Source: Methanobrevibacter millerae
GTDB taxonomy: Archaea; Methanobacteriota; Methanobacteria; Methanobacteriales; Methanobacteriaceae
Reading direction: 5' to 3'
DNA length: 64,000 nucleotides
NCBI GenBank assembly: GCA_015063005.1
Contig: SUTF01000003.1
Span: 62,001 to 126,000, forward strand
Position 1 is the stretch's first letter; every line of letters starts with the position of its first letter. The notes under the pieces were generated by a model. It made no database searches, was not told the DNA's origin, and worked only from the letters and a program-made list of their open reading frames with translations. This document shows positions 56,316 to 64,000 of the stretch, piece by piece. The translations under genes and the position numbers were made by a program.

Positions 56316-57413
56316 ATGTTTTTGAGTAAAGAATATCGACCCTCAATTTTAAAAGAAGCTTCCCCGAAAATTGTTGGTTGTGAATTAAGCGATAAGGAAC
56401 TTCAAAAGTTCCTTAATGAAATTGATGTTGAATTTCAAATTATAGATAATTCCACAAGATGGGCGGCATTTGCTCAATATTATGCCTATCAATATAATTT
56501 TAATAAGATAAAGGCAGCATCATTTGCATACATGGTTAGTTTATTCATGACTGGAATAGGCATTTCTCTATCAACAGAGATGTACTTCAAAGAGGCACAA
56601 ATTGAATCGGATTTAGAAGATAAATTAAATCAGATTAAATCAAAATATGATGATGAAAAAAAACAAATGATATCCCTGTTCAGGAATATATTCTGGACAT
56701 ATAAACAACATAGTTCAAAGTATGAATATGCTACAGAAAGATTGTCTTTCAAAGTAACCCTCTCTGAAATGGAAAAATTCCAAGCGATAAAAGGAAGGAA
56801 TAATAAAGAAAAATTTAAAAAATTAATTGGTGATAAAATGTACACTGTATCAGATAATATACATTCAAAAGACTTAGTAAAATTAGGTTTTCCAAAAGAC
56901 CTTTGCACAAGTTCAGAAAGTTGTGAAATATTGTTAGAACATTGTAAAAAGTATGATATGAAATTTTTAAAAGGTTCATATTATACTTTAGTTCATAAAG
57001 ATTTTGATAAATATTTTAAAGTATCAAAAAGCAACAAAATAAGAGAATTATTAACATGTAAAGATTTAAATGAAAACATTAATCTACCTTTGGATCATGT
57101 TAACTTGTTTAAATCAAAAATCGAAGATGATGTTTATATTTTAACTTCAAGTCCTTATGATCCTTCTTTAAATATGAACTTGTTTAATCAAATTAAAAGT
57201 TACCCATATTCTATTTATGTAATCCACCCAAATTTTTTAGATTATGCGGCATTTGTTGATAGGGACCCTGTTGGAGCATTAAGAAATCCTTTAAGTAATA
57301 TGAATTATGCATTTACAAATGCATCAGCAGACCAGATTTTAAATATAAACCAAGTAATCTATGGTGATTTAGACACTTTTGTTTTTGAATTTTTAATTGA
57401 TGGAAGTAGATAA
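56316..57413 (+). CDS. Unrecognised 365-residue protein
   Basis: 365 residues, helical N-terminal half with a long charged coiled coil (about 100-150, K-I/L-N-Q-I-K-S-K-Y-D-D-E-K-K-Q) preceded by a mildly hydrophobic stretch (A-Y-M-V-S-L-F-M-T-G-I-G-I-S-L), and a mixed C-terminal half with no known motif. The ATG at 56316 follows GGAGGAG. It is monocistronic on the plus strand inside the provirus, with its own TATA box, as expected for a moron or defence gene. No function assigned. Confidence 0.65.
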   Translation: MFLSKEYRPSILKEASPKIVGCELSDKELQKFLNEIDVEFQIIDNSTRWAAFAQYYAYQYNFNKIKAASFAYMVSLFMTGIGISLSTEMYFKEAQIESDLEDKLNQIKSKYDDEKKQMISLFRNIFWTYKQHSSKYEYATERLSFKVTLSEMEKFQAIKGRNNKEKFKKLIGDKMYTVSDNIHSKDLVKLGFPKDLCTSSESCEILLEHCKKYDMKFLKGSYYTLVHKDFDKYFKVSKSNKIRELLTCKDLNENINLPLDHVNLFKSKIEDDVYILTSSPYDPSLNMNLFNQIKSYPYSIYVIHPNFLDYAAFVDRDPVGALRNPLSNMNYAFTNASADQILNINQVIYGDLDTFVFEFLIDGSR

Positions 57414-57553
57414 AAATTTAATAAATTGAGTATTTAGCATAATATTTCAATTGTGCTATAAACTCTAATATTATACTCCTTACCAGCTAATAAAACATTA
57501 ATCAGAAATAGTAAACTCCTGATTAACAGCATCTGGTTCATCATTATTATAAA

Positions 57554-57876
57554 TCAAAACATATGCATCGCAGACTTATAAATCTCTTTCAAATTATTAA
57601 GATTAGTCTTATATAAGTCGCATGAACATAATTCTTTGATATACTTGCAGTTCATCAATATATTCAGTAGCCAAACCAATATTCGATGTATGAAACTTCC
57701 GGTGTGTATGAGCACGGAAGAACCTATACTTTCCTTTGAAACCCCAACCCATACAATCATTAGTTTTCCTGAAACTTATTCAACAATGATGATGCTGTAA
57801 AATCGAATGATTTATCATCTAATTTTAAATCCTTCCTTGTCTGCAGTTTTGAATATTTCTTGTCAAAAACATGCAT
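57554..57876 (-). pseudogene. Degenerate tyrosine recombinase (integrase) C-terminal remnant
   Basis: Three frames together spell a phage-type integrase end. Frame 1 has T-R-K-D-L-K-L-D-D ... A-S-S-L-L-N-K-F-Q-E. Frame 2 has C-M-G-W-G-F-K-G-K-Y-R-F-F-R-A-H-T-H-R-K-F, containing the H-x-x-R catalytic pair, and A-T-E-Y-I-D-E-L-Q. Frame 3 has L-Y-K-T-N-L-N-N-L-K-E-I-Y, where Tyr would be the nucleophile. Two frameshifts and stops separate them. The N-terminal half is missing. Confidence 0.7.
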
Positions 57877-57897
57877 TTCGGACAAGATTAGCTATAA

Positions 57898-58149
57898 CTA
57901 ATTACTCCATTTTCTGGACAATGCTTTGTCATTGAACACTGTTTTTTCTTGGCATTCAGTTACTTCACTTATATTTTCCTTGAAAAATTTCAAGCAATAA
58001 TCTTTTTTCGGACTGAAGTTGTCACAGTTCAAGTGAATGTTTTCTTTGCAGTTATCACAGTTTATGTCTGTACCTGTTTTATTTTTACAGTGTAATTCAT
58101 TGTTTTCAGTGAAACGATATTCGCAATCTTTAAACACTATGTTATCCAT
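57898..58149 (-). CDS. Small cysteine-rich protein
   Basis: 83 residues with seven cysteines, including C-D-N-C (N-C-D-N-C-K) and C-K-N-K-T-G-T-D-I-N-C, suggesting a zinc site. AGAGGT precedes the ATG. It lies between the integrase remnant and other debris, so it may be a surviving regulator or excisionase-like gene; that is unproven. Confidence 0.6.
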   Translation of the reverse strand: MDNIVFKDCEYRFTENNELHCKNKTGTDINCDNCKENIHLNCDNFSPKKDYCLKFFKENISEVTECQEKTVFNDKALSRKWSN

Positions 58150-58243
58150 TATTTACCTCTTAAAATGCATTTTGAATAATTTAGGGGAGATCTTCATTTC
58201 AACACATATTATATTTTTCTTCTTTTACTTAATTAACTTATGT

Positions 58244-58404
58244 TTAAGATGAAGTTATTGTGATGGTAACATTAACATTTGCAAATTTAAAACTTGTTTC
58301 CCCTTGCACTGTATATGCAAGATTTGAGATTAAAACAAGATTAACAATGCTTGTTGTTAATGCGAAATAGCTTTCAGGAAATTGAAAGTAAAAAAGTAGC
58401 TATT
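58244..58404 (-). pseudogene. C-terminal remnant of a virus protein
   Basis: About 53 open codons without a start, containing F-P-E-S-Y-F-A-L-T-T-S-I-V and N-L-A-Y-T-V-Q-G-E-T-S-F-K-F-A and ending I-T-I-T-S-S before TAA. A TAG immediately upstream cuts the frame. It looks coding in composition; the source protein is unknown. Confidence 0.4.
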
Positions 58405-58426
58405 GTAAAAAAAGAAAGGTGGATGA

Positions 58427-58690
58427 TTATTTCATCCAGCGTTTTAGTTGTGGAAACATTTCTTCACACATTTTTCTTGCTTCCTCTTCGCTCATGCCAG
58501 TAGCTTCAGCAGCTTTTGGAGCGGAATAATCAATCATGTCTTCCATTGAAGAATCTGTGGTAAATTCACCATCTTGATAGCATTAGCTACAGTAGTCTTC
58601 GCTTTTAGATCCATCTTTTTCAGTTCCAAAGTGCTCGTCGCTCATTGGCAGTGCACAGGATTGACAAAATTTCATATCTTCATAGTTCAT
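58427..58690 (-). pseudogene. Zinc-ribbon protein broken by an in-frame TAA
   Basis: ATG 58690 (GAGG upstream) opens M-K-F-C-Q-S-C-A-L-P-M, then G-T-E-K-D-G-S and D-Y-C-S; TAA at 58583-58585 replaces the expected aromatic, and C-Y-Q-D-G-E-F-T and the D-M-I-D-Y tail follow in frame to 58427. It matches the small putative zinc-ribbon family (C-x2-C ... C-x2-C). A Tyr codon to TAA change explains the stop. Confidence 0.72.
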
Positions 58691-58724
58691 AATAAAACCT
58701 CAGCCATATTCTGTACTGTTCCAA

Positions 58725-58733
58725 TATATAAAG
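58725..58733 (+). promoter_or_regulatory. TATA box for a possible structured RNA
   Basis: TATATAAAG on the plus strand precedes the GC-rich stretch; with the usual spacing, transcription would begin near 58755-58760. Confidence 0.4.
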
Positions 58734-58754
58734 TTTCAGTGAGCATTTGGTAAC

Positions 58755-59250
58755 CTTGGAATCAAGCCACCTTGCCATACCCACGTTTTAAACGAGCCAA
58801 ATCGCCCAGGCCGACCAAATACCGACAGAATGGAGGCATCTGTGGTGGGGCCTGGGTGAATAGAATTGGCGAGCATATACTATAGGGAAGAACCGACCCT
58901 CACCAGTCGGTTCCGTAAGGCAAACAATGTAAAAAAACATTTTAAAATAATTAACATTAACACTATGTTCCGTCCGAGCGTTAGCGAGGACTGGACGCCT
59001 TGAGCGTAAGCGAAAGGCTATACTATAGATCTAACAAAAATGGTCATGTCAAGGTTCGAGGAACAGGGGTTTACCCCTGTTCCGAGTTTATGGTTTGAAG
59101 TAGATGAATCTGTCAAATTTAAGAACCGACCATTTATCGGTCGGTTCGAGGGTTAAGTTTTTTAAACTTGATTAAGATATTTAAGGAGAAGTGAAAACAC
59201 CTAAACACTTCCCCATATGAATAACGAGCCGACATAATAGCTCCGGTGAA
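58755..59250 (+). ncRNA. GC-rich hairpin cluster, possible structured RNA or virus origin
   Basis: Noncoding, GC-rich against an AT-rich background, with several strong inverted repeats: CCCAGGCC/GGCCTGGG (58805-58812 with 58849-58856), GAACCGAC/GTCGGTTC (58890-58913), GAACAGGGG-TTTA-CCCCTGTTC (59061-59082), and GAACCGACC/GGTCGGTTC (59123-59147). Two matched hairpins have loops GAGCGTTAGCGA (58976-58987) and GAGCGTAAGCGA (59002-59013). TATACTATAG occurs twice (58876-58885, 59019-59028). A GAAGTG/CACTTC stem closes the region (59188-59211). No coding frame fits. It may be a processed ncRNA, a replication origin or a packaging/recombination site; strand is set from the upstream TATA box and is uncertain. 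Confidence 0.55.
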
Positions 59251-59272
59251 AAATAGCAAAACACCATCATAG

Positions 59273-60253
59273 CTAGATTCGGGTTCTGTTAAAGCCCATA
59301 TCTTTCAATATCTTATTGTATTCTTCACGAGTTGTAAATGATGGAGCGTTTTCATCTCCAGTGCTTCCAGTTTCACCTACATCACCAGAGTTTTGAGGGT
59401 TACGTCCGCCAGGAGTTGAAATGTCGTTGCTTGCTTCAATTTTAATTCTTCTCTCAGCCAGCTTTTCCATTAGCTCCATATCAACATCACCGGACAATAG
59501 TTTATCGATTATTTCCTTGTCTTGTGCGTTTTCATTATAGTTAAAGTTGTATTTGGCTTCGTACTCTTTTATTTTCCTTTCATTTTCATGTTTTCTAAGT
59601 TCAGATAATTCGTTTAAGATATCTTCCTTATTGTTTATGAATTCCTTATTTTCTTCTATAGACTTTTTAATCTTATCATACTTCTTGGATTCCTTTTTTA
59701 AGCTATTAATTTCCTCTTGCAGTTTTCCGATTTCAGCATCTTTACCTTGCAGTTTTTCAAGCAACAAATTAGTAGCTACATTAACATCCGGATTTTGTGG
59801 TTCTGGAGGTTGAGAAGTAGGTTCAGGATTTCCAGTTTCACCAGTCCCACCTGTTTCACCGGTTTCTCCAGTTTCGCCAGTTATTTCAGAATTCAACAAA
59901 GTTATCTTTCTTGGGTTTTTGGTTACGCCAACATCTATTAAGCTCATAGTATCAATTCCAAATGAATCTCCATTATCTTTCAGTAAAACATCAACTTTTG
60001 GGGATAGGCCTTTTCCTTTCATGTCCAGTTCGTCTGGAAGGTCTATGAATAGCTTTCCTTTATCCTCTTCAAAGACAATATTGTTTCCTATGCCGATATA
60101 AACCCTATCGTGCTCGGATGTTAAAGGTATTCCTCCACGGTAGTTTTCAGTTATTTGCTTTAAATCTTCAGCAGTCCATTTCACAGGTTTGTTGAGTCTC
60201 CCATCCAGGTCGGAGTAGTCATATGATCCGACTTCAAAAAGTTCATGTTTCAT
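59273..60253 (-). CDS. Prohead protease/scaffold-like protein
   Basis: 326 residues. The N-terminal ~120 resemble the Mu gpI-type prohead protease (P-L-T-S-E-H-D-R-V-Y-I-G, L-S-P-K-V-D-V). A Gly-Glu-Thr collagen-like linker and a Pro-rich segment (~125-155) follow, then a long coiled coil (~160-245), the usual scaffold. AAGTGAT precedes the ATG. It sits right behind the portal gene, the normal protease/scaffold position. The protease active site is not certain. Confidence 0.72.
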   Translation of the reverse strand: MKHELFEVGSYDYSDLDGRLNKPVKWTAEDLKQITENYRGGIPLTSEHDRVYIGIGNNIVFEEDKGKLFIDLPDELDMKGKGLSPKVDVLLKDNGDSFGIDTMSLIDVGVTKNPRKITLLNSEITGETGETGETGGTGETGNPEPTSQPPEPQNPDVNVATNLLLEKLQGKDAEIGKLQEEINSLKKESKKYDKIKKSIEENKEFINNKEDILNELSELRKHENERKIKEYEAKYNFNYNENAQDKEIIDKLLSGDVDMELMEKLAERRIKIEASNDISTPGGRNPQNSGDVGETGSTGDENAPSFTTREEYNKILKDMGFNRTRI

Positions 60254-60272
60254 ATTATCACTTTATTATATT

Positions 60273-60307
60273 ATTTATTATATATTTTATTATTTATTTT
60301 ATATAAA
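60273..60307 (-). promoter_or_regulatory. AT-rich provirus promoter, identical to that at 53918
   Basis: Thirty-five bases match 53918-53952 exactly. It lies between portal and protease genes; TTTATATAAAA would serve as the TATA box for the protease gene. Confidence 0.6.
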
Positions 60308-60313
60308 CTTTTA

Positions 60314-61615
60314 TTATATTTCGTTTCCGCTTTCAGATGAAATTCTCTCACCGACAGGCTGCTCATCCTCAAAGTTTGAAAGATAGTTTTTATAGATTTC
60401 ATCACCTTCAGAGGAAAGTTCCATAATGTATCTGAGCACATCATCTCTTGAATAGCTGAAATAAATGTTTAATGATTCTTCAATGCCCATCAGTTCCAAC
60501 TGCATCTTTAACAGCTGATTACAGTATTTTAAAACCCATTTCTGATCATTTGATACATTAACAATAAAACCCGTAATGGCTGAATCATTAATGTATTCTG
60601 CAACATTCTGGTTTGATCTTTCATTACCTGCCTGTGACTGAGGAGTTACAAATGTCCTTAAGATATTGTTTCTAAAGATTTCTGTTTGTCTGGTATAGTC
60701 TGACTGGTAGTTGTTACCTCCTAAGATTTTGGATTCAATTCCGGGAGGTACAATAGCTACGTTACTGTTGGCAGTTGTTCCATAATCAGCATATAGGTTC
60801 TCTTTAGCGGTTGATGACAGTTCAGTTATTATAGGCTGGCCGTTAGCGTCAAGTGATGGCTTGACTTCAATGATGTTGTCCTTGTTGATTCTTTCAACTT
60901 GGTTTCTCTCCAGGTTGCATTTATGGTAAATGTCATCAAGGCAATTTAAGATGATGCTTTGGGCTTCGCCGTAGATTTCATTGTACATGAAGTTAATGAC
61001 TTCATCTGCTTCATACTTGACCGTTAATGTTCCTTCCTCAACACTGACATAGTTGTTAAAGTCTTCGGGAGATCCGTTAACAATATCTTTCGGCATTTCA
61101 TGAAGGTACAGCTGCACTTCATTATCATCATTGAATTCCTTTTTCAATCCGTAACCGTGTGCACCTATTTCTAAAAAGATAGGTTTAATATATTTGCCTA
61201 TGGATTTATCCCAGCGCTGCACCGGTTTGATTAGTCCTTCACCATCCACCATTCCTCCCTGCAGGATTTCCTTAGCCACTTGTCTAATATCAATTTTTCT
61301 GGCCCAAAGAATTAATGTGAGTTTCTGCTCCTGAGATAACTTGTTTTCCTTATCCACAAGAACAATATTAACATTAGCCTTATCGATTCTGTTTTTTAAA
61401 ATTCCTGAAGTATAACCATCAAGCTTTACAGCATAACGTGCGTTAGCTATTGTCTTGTTGATTACTGGCGGAAGTGCATCGACAAGATCAAGGCCAGTAT
61501 TGATTCCATCAACTCTAGGCTGCCTTTCACTCTCACCCCAATAGCTACGCTTTGTATTGTACTGTTCTACACGATTGTTCAGTAATCTGGTTCTAATATA
61601 ATCAGTAATTCCCAT
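60314..61615 (-). CDS. Virus portal protein
   Basis: About 433 residues matching tailed-virus portals: N-terminal R-S-Y-W, a clip/stem region with P-P-V-I-N-K-T-I-A-N, G-E-G-L-I-K-P-V, and a C-terminal region with E-I-F-R-N-N-I-L-R and S-Y-S-R-D-D. It forms the ring through which DNA is packed. The ATG at 61615 follows GGAATGATT; an ATG at 61624 is within that site. No terminase gene is adjacent on either side, which is unusual. Confidence 0.8.
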   Translation of the reverse strand: MGITDYIRTRLLNNRVEQYNTKRSYWGESERQPRVDGINTGLDLVDALPPVINKTIANARYAVKLDGYTSGILKNRIDKANVNIVLVDKENKLSQEQKLTLILWARKIDIRQVAKEILQGGMVDGEGLIKPVQRWDKSIGKYIKPIFLEIGAHGYGLKKEFNDDNEVQLYLHEMPKDIVNGSPEDFNNYVSVEEGTLTVKYEADEVINFMYNEIYGEAQSIILNCLDDIYHKCNLERNQVERINKDNIIEVKPSLDANGQPIITELSSTAKENLYADYGTTANSNVAIVPPGIESKILGGNNYQSDYTRQTEIFRNNILRTFVTPQSQAGNERSNQNVAEYINDSAITGFIVNVSNDQKWVLKYCNQLLKMQLELMGIEESLNIYFSYSRDDVLRYIMELSSEGDEIYKNYLSNFEDEQPVGERISSESGNEI

Positions 61616-61630
61616 AGTAATCATTCCACA

Positions 61631-61672
61631 AATATATTTATTATATTATTTATTATATTTTTTATATAATAT
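61631..61672 (-). promoter_or_regulatory. AT-rich provirus promoter before portal
   Basis: The minus strand reads TTATATAAAAAATATAATAAATAATATAATAAATAT, of the same type as those before other virus genes. Confidence 0.5.
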
Positions 61673-61838
61673 ACATAATAAATCTTCGTAGTGAAAATTT
61701 ACCCACTAAATCAATAATGCAATTGAGTTAACATCAAAAAAAAACTAGAAATTAGTCACCACATCCTTTTTTATCCTATTAAAAGGCAAGAATATTTTTT
61801 AATGAATAAAAAGATATTAAAATAATTATTTAATCTCA

Positions 61839-63548
61839 TTAAAATAAAGTTTGTTGGATTGAAAGTGAAGGAGGATTTGAATTAGCCTTACGCTCCCATG
61901 CTCTTTTTTCAGATTCCGGAATCACAATCCACAATATTTCTTTTGCTCTAGTCATGGCAACATAAGGAATTCTTAATTCTTCTTCTTTTAATAAATTGTA
62001 CTGTTCAAATAATTTGCTATATTTTTTGGCACCAGGTGGTTTTTCTTTTAAAATTAGAAGTACTGCTCTAAAAGATTTTCCTTTAACACTATGAATTGTA
62101 CCATAATGACTATCCTCATTCGAATGTTCTAAATTTAATTGAATATCCTTAAATAACCCTTGAAATCTAGCATCCTTTATATTTTTTAGTTTTATTCCCA
62201 AATCAAAATTTGAATTGACATTATCTATCCAATTATTTATATCATAAGTTGGTTTAACTGTTGGAAGTTCATGAATAAATTTTAAAATATCCTGCCTATG
62301 TTTTAATAACCCTTTTTCTTCAATGCTAGAATTAATTAATTCTTTACTAACAAAATAAGTATTTTTATTTAAGTAAGCTTTTTCTAATAATTTAAATCCC
62401 TCTTTAATATGTCCTAAATCCCATAAATATTTTCCTAAAACAACATGTCGTGTGAATGTGGGTTCTAATTCATTACCTTTAAAAATCTGAAAAATAGAAT
62501 ATAATCCCTCATTTTTAAAATGATTTGCAAAGTTTTGACCTCTGAATAATATTGCCCTTGAATTGTCATCTTGAGGGATACTTTTTGAATCACAATACTG
62601 TTTGAATTCTATAATGATATTTTCAATATCCTGTTCATCATTGTATGTTTTAAATTGAGGTTTTATTTCTAAAAGAGTATTTTCATTTTTTGAAACAAAA
62701 TTAGTATGAGAAAATTTTGAAATAAACTCACAAATTGATGAACTGCATCTAAAATTTTCATTTAATTCTATAGAATGCGATTTCCATTTACGGTATTTGT
62801 TTTCAAAAAGCATTGGATTGGCATCATTCCATTCATAAATAGCTTGTTCTGGATCTCCCACCAATATTAAATTTTTCAAACCATTTTCAGTTAATTTATT
62901 TAGTATTTGCATTTGAATATCTGAAGTATCTTGAGCTTCATCTAATATAATATATGGAAAACGTTTAGTAAGTAAATTTAAAATGTTTTCATGATTCTCT
63001 AAAACTTTTAATGCATAATAATGTGCATCTGCACGATTTGCATAACCTTTTCTAATCAATCTCTTTTTTTCAATAATTAATTGTGAATTTGATTCCCAAT
63101 TTTGTCCTAATTTTGATCCAGGAACCTTGACCCATTCACCATCTAAATTACGTGTAATCTCTGTAAACTGTTGCTGTGAATAAAACGGTGCAACCCAATT
63201 ATTAAATGGTTTTCCAATTAATTTTGGCCGACAGTTACATTTCATTTCTAAATGACCAAATGGTAAAAATATATAATTATTAATAAAACTATCTAACGTA
63301 CCTATAAAATGAGGATATTGAATTTCAAAAGAACTATCAAATAATTTAAATGTTTCTTTCATTTCATCTACTGCAATATTTGTAAATGACAATAATGCTA
63401 AACCACCACGACAATCCCAATTTTCAATAATATCTATTGCTTTTTTAGCAATTGTGAAAGTTTTTCCACTGCCTGGCGCTGCCTTAACAACAAATAAACC
63501 ATGTTTATTTTTATCTAAAATTTCCTTTTGTTTTTCAGTGAATCCCAT
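61839..63548 (-). CDS. gajB: Gabija GajB, UvrD/Rep-like helicase
   Basis: 569 residues with superfamily 1 helicase motifs: Q-K-E-I-L, Walker A A-A-P-G-S-G-K-T near residue 23, motif II I-L-D-E-A-Q-D-T, motif III V-G-D-P-E-Q-A-I-Y, motif IV E-N-F-R-C-S-S, motif V T-I-H-S-V-K-G-K and motif VI Y-V-A-M-T-R-A-K. In Gabija, GajB joins the GajA endonuclease in a large complex that cuts phage DNA. Its ATG follows the upstream gene's TAA directly, typical of the gajA-gajB pair. It is slightly longer than many GajB proteins. Confidence 0.85.
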   Translation of the reverse strand: MGFTEKQKEILDKNKHGLFVVKAAPGSGKTFTIAKKAIDIIENWDCRGGLALLSFTNIAVDEMKETFKLFDSSFEIQYPHFIGTLDSFINNYIFLPFGHLEMKCNCRPKLIGKPFNNWVAPFYSQQQFTEITRNLDGEWVKVPGSKLGQNWESNSQLIIEKKRLIRKGYANRADAHYYALKVLENHENILNLLTKRFPYIILDEAQDTSDIQMQILNKLTENGLKNLILVGDPEQAIYEWNDANPMLFENKYRKWKSHSIELNENFRCSSSICEFISKFSHTNFVSKNENTLLEIKPQFKTYNDEQDIENIIIEFKQYCDSKSIPQDDNSRAILFRGQNFANHFKNEGLYSIFQIFKGNELEPTFTRHVVLGKYLWDLGHIKEGFKLLEKAYLNKNTYFVSKELINSSIEEKGLLKHRQDILKFIHELPTVKPTYDINNWIDNVNSNFDLGIKLKNIKDARFQGLFKDIQLNLEHSNEDSHYGTIHSVKGKSFRAVLLILKEKPPGAKKYSKLFEQYNLLKEEELRIPYVAMTRAKEILWIVIPESEKRAWERKANSNPPSLSIQQTLF

Positions 63549-64000
63549 TTAATCCTCTTTTAAAAATTCAAATAAATTTTCAATAACTTCTGGAATCTTG
63601 AAATTATCAAAATTTTCCCATTCTTCTACAATTTTAATAGCAAAATTAGTTTTTTTAATCTTCTTTTTATTTAGATATTTAAAAATTTCTTCTTTTTTAT
63701 TAGATGTTGGGTCTCTTAAAGAAGAAATAAATTCTTGGGTTAGTGAAATATTTTTAACAACAAAGTTATCTACTAATAACTCTTCTAAAAGATCTATATT
63801 ATCAATATTAGCATGTATTATTTCAAATTCAATATCTTTCTCAGATTCAAAAATACATATATTTTCTTTACAGTATTCTCGTTTAAATTTTTTTGATAGT
63901 TCTGAAGGTGAACTATCTACGTTCTTTTTATCATTGTCAATCAAAACCACACATTTCTTTTTTAAATTGAGTTTATTTTCGTTTATTGAAAATAATTTGA
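63549..64000 (-). CDS. gajA: Gabija GajA, C-terminal TOPRIM part (5' end outside window)
   Basis: About 150 residues are open from the window edge to TAA at 63549. V-V-L-I-D-N-D-K-K-N contains the TOPRIM D-x-D metal site; an alpha/beta region and a helical C-terminus follow. OLD-family nucleases end this way. The ATPase domain would lie beyond the window. Position before a UvrD-like helicase gene with no gap is the main evidence for GajA; a different OLD-family nuclease is less likely. Confidence 0.72.
   Translation of the reverse strand, partial: KLFSINENKLNLKKKCVVLIDNDKKNVDSSPSELSKKFKREYCKENICIFESEKDIEFEIIHANIDNIDLLEELLVDNFVVKNISLTQEFISSLRDPTSNKKEEIFKYLNKKKIKKTNFAIKIVEEWENFDNFKIPEVIENLFEFLKED

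Noticed and set aside
57554..57760. A 68-residue gene
   Set aside because: It is one frame of the degenerate integrase; neighbouring frames carry the adjoining parts.
58755..58920. RNase P RNA or SRP RNA
   Set aside because: The hallmark conserved segments of either RNA were not found, although the GC richness is similar.
59051..59150. tRNA-like GGTTCGA motifs in the hairpin cluster
   Set aside because: They fall inside long perfect stems; no acceptor, D or anticodon arms can be drawn around them.

Overview
The window is AT-rich archaeal chromosome, most likely from a gut Methanobrevibacter or a close relative. The support is: large secreted adhesin-like proteins with repeated Ig-like modules, pseudomurein-binding and pseudomurein-cutting domains, a bile salt hydrolase-type enzyme, archaeal TATA-like boxes, and GGAGGTGAT-type ribosome binding sites. 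The GTG inside that binding site repeatedly looks like an upstream start codon, so many starts here are set at the ATG 5-9 bases further on.

Layout. 1-6.7 kb: a flavoprotein disulfide reductase (cut by the window edge), a TPR-HIRAN protein, two Ig-repeat surface proteins (one with a pseudomurein-binding segment) and a NimA-like flavoprotein. 7-8.3 kb: an orphan CARF-HEPN protein of the Cas02710/Csm6-like type with no CRISPR locus in view. 8.3-14.4 kb: a one-strand redox island (flavin reductase, flavodoxin-ferredoxin, metallo-beta-lactamase-fold protein, ferritin, two MarR regulators, ferredoxin-nitroreductase, thioredoxin reductase, glutathione peroxidase). Ferritin and peroxidase carry the same palindromic operator between TATA box and start. 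14.3-34 kb: a small secreted protein, DUF169, a Cys-cluster protein, two tandem ~1,100-residue beta-helix adhesins, a large membrane protein, a TelA operon, bile salt hydrolase with an amidohydrolase, NhaC, and a MarR-controlled MFS exporter.

34-61.6 kb is an accessory region dominated by a decaying provirus read mostly on the minus strand: portal, protease/scaffold, capsid-cement paralogues, collagen-like fibres, a glycosyltransferase, small membrane (holin-like) proteins, duplicated capsid genes and a C71 pseudomurein endoisopeptidase. The genes carry many single-base lesions: TAA codons in the lysin, in one capsid copy and in a zinc-ribbon protein, and one-base indels in the other capsid copy, a cement gene, a fibre gene and a small DNA-binding protein. 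The integrase is a multi-frame remnant. No terminase, tape measure or intact integrase is visible. Cargo includes MNT-HEPN (decayed) and XRE/ImmA-PIN modules, an AAA ATPase, an HNH plus AlbA_2 gene pair, and an unrecognised 365-residue protein.

58.75-59.25 kb is an unusually GC-rich noncoding stretch packed with perfect hairpins, the most unusual noncoding signal of the window. 61.8-64 kb is a Gabija defence system (GajB complete, GajA cut by the window edge).

The main themes are surface attachment and bile tolerance, an oxidative-stress regulon, and a defence/provirus island in which the virus appears dead while the defence genes remain open.
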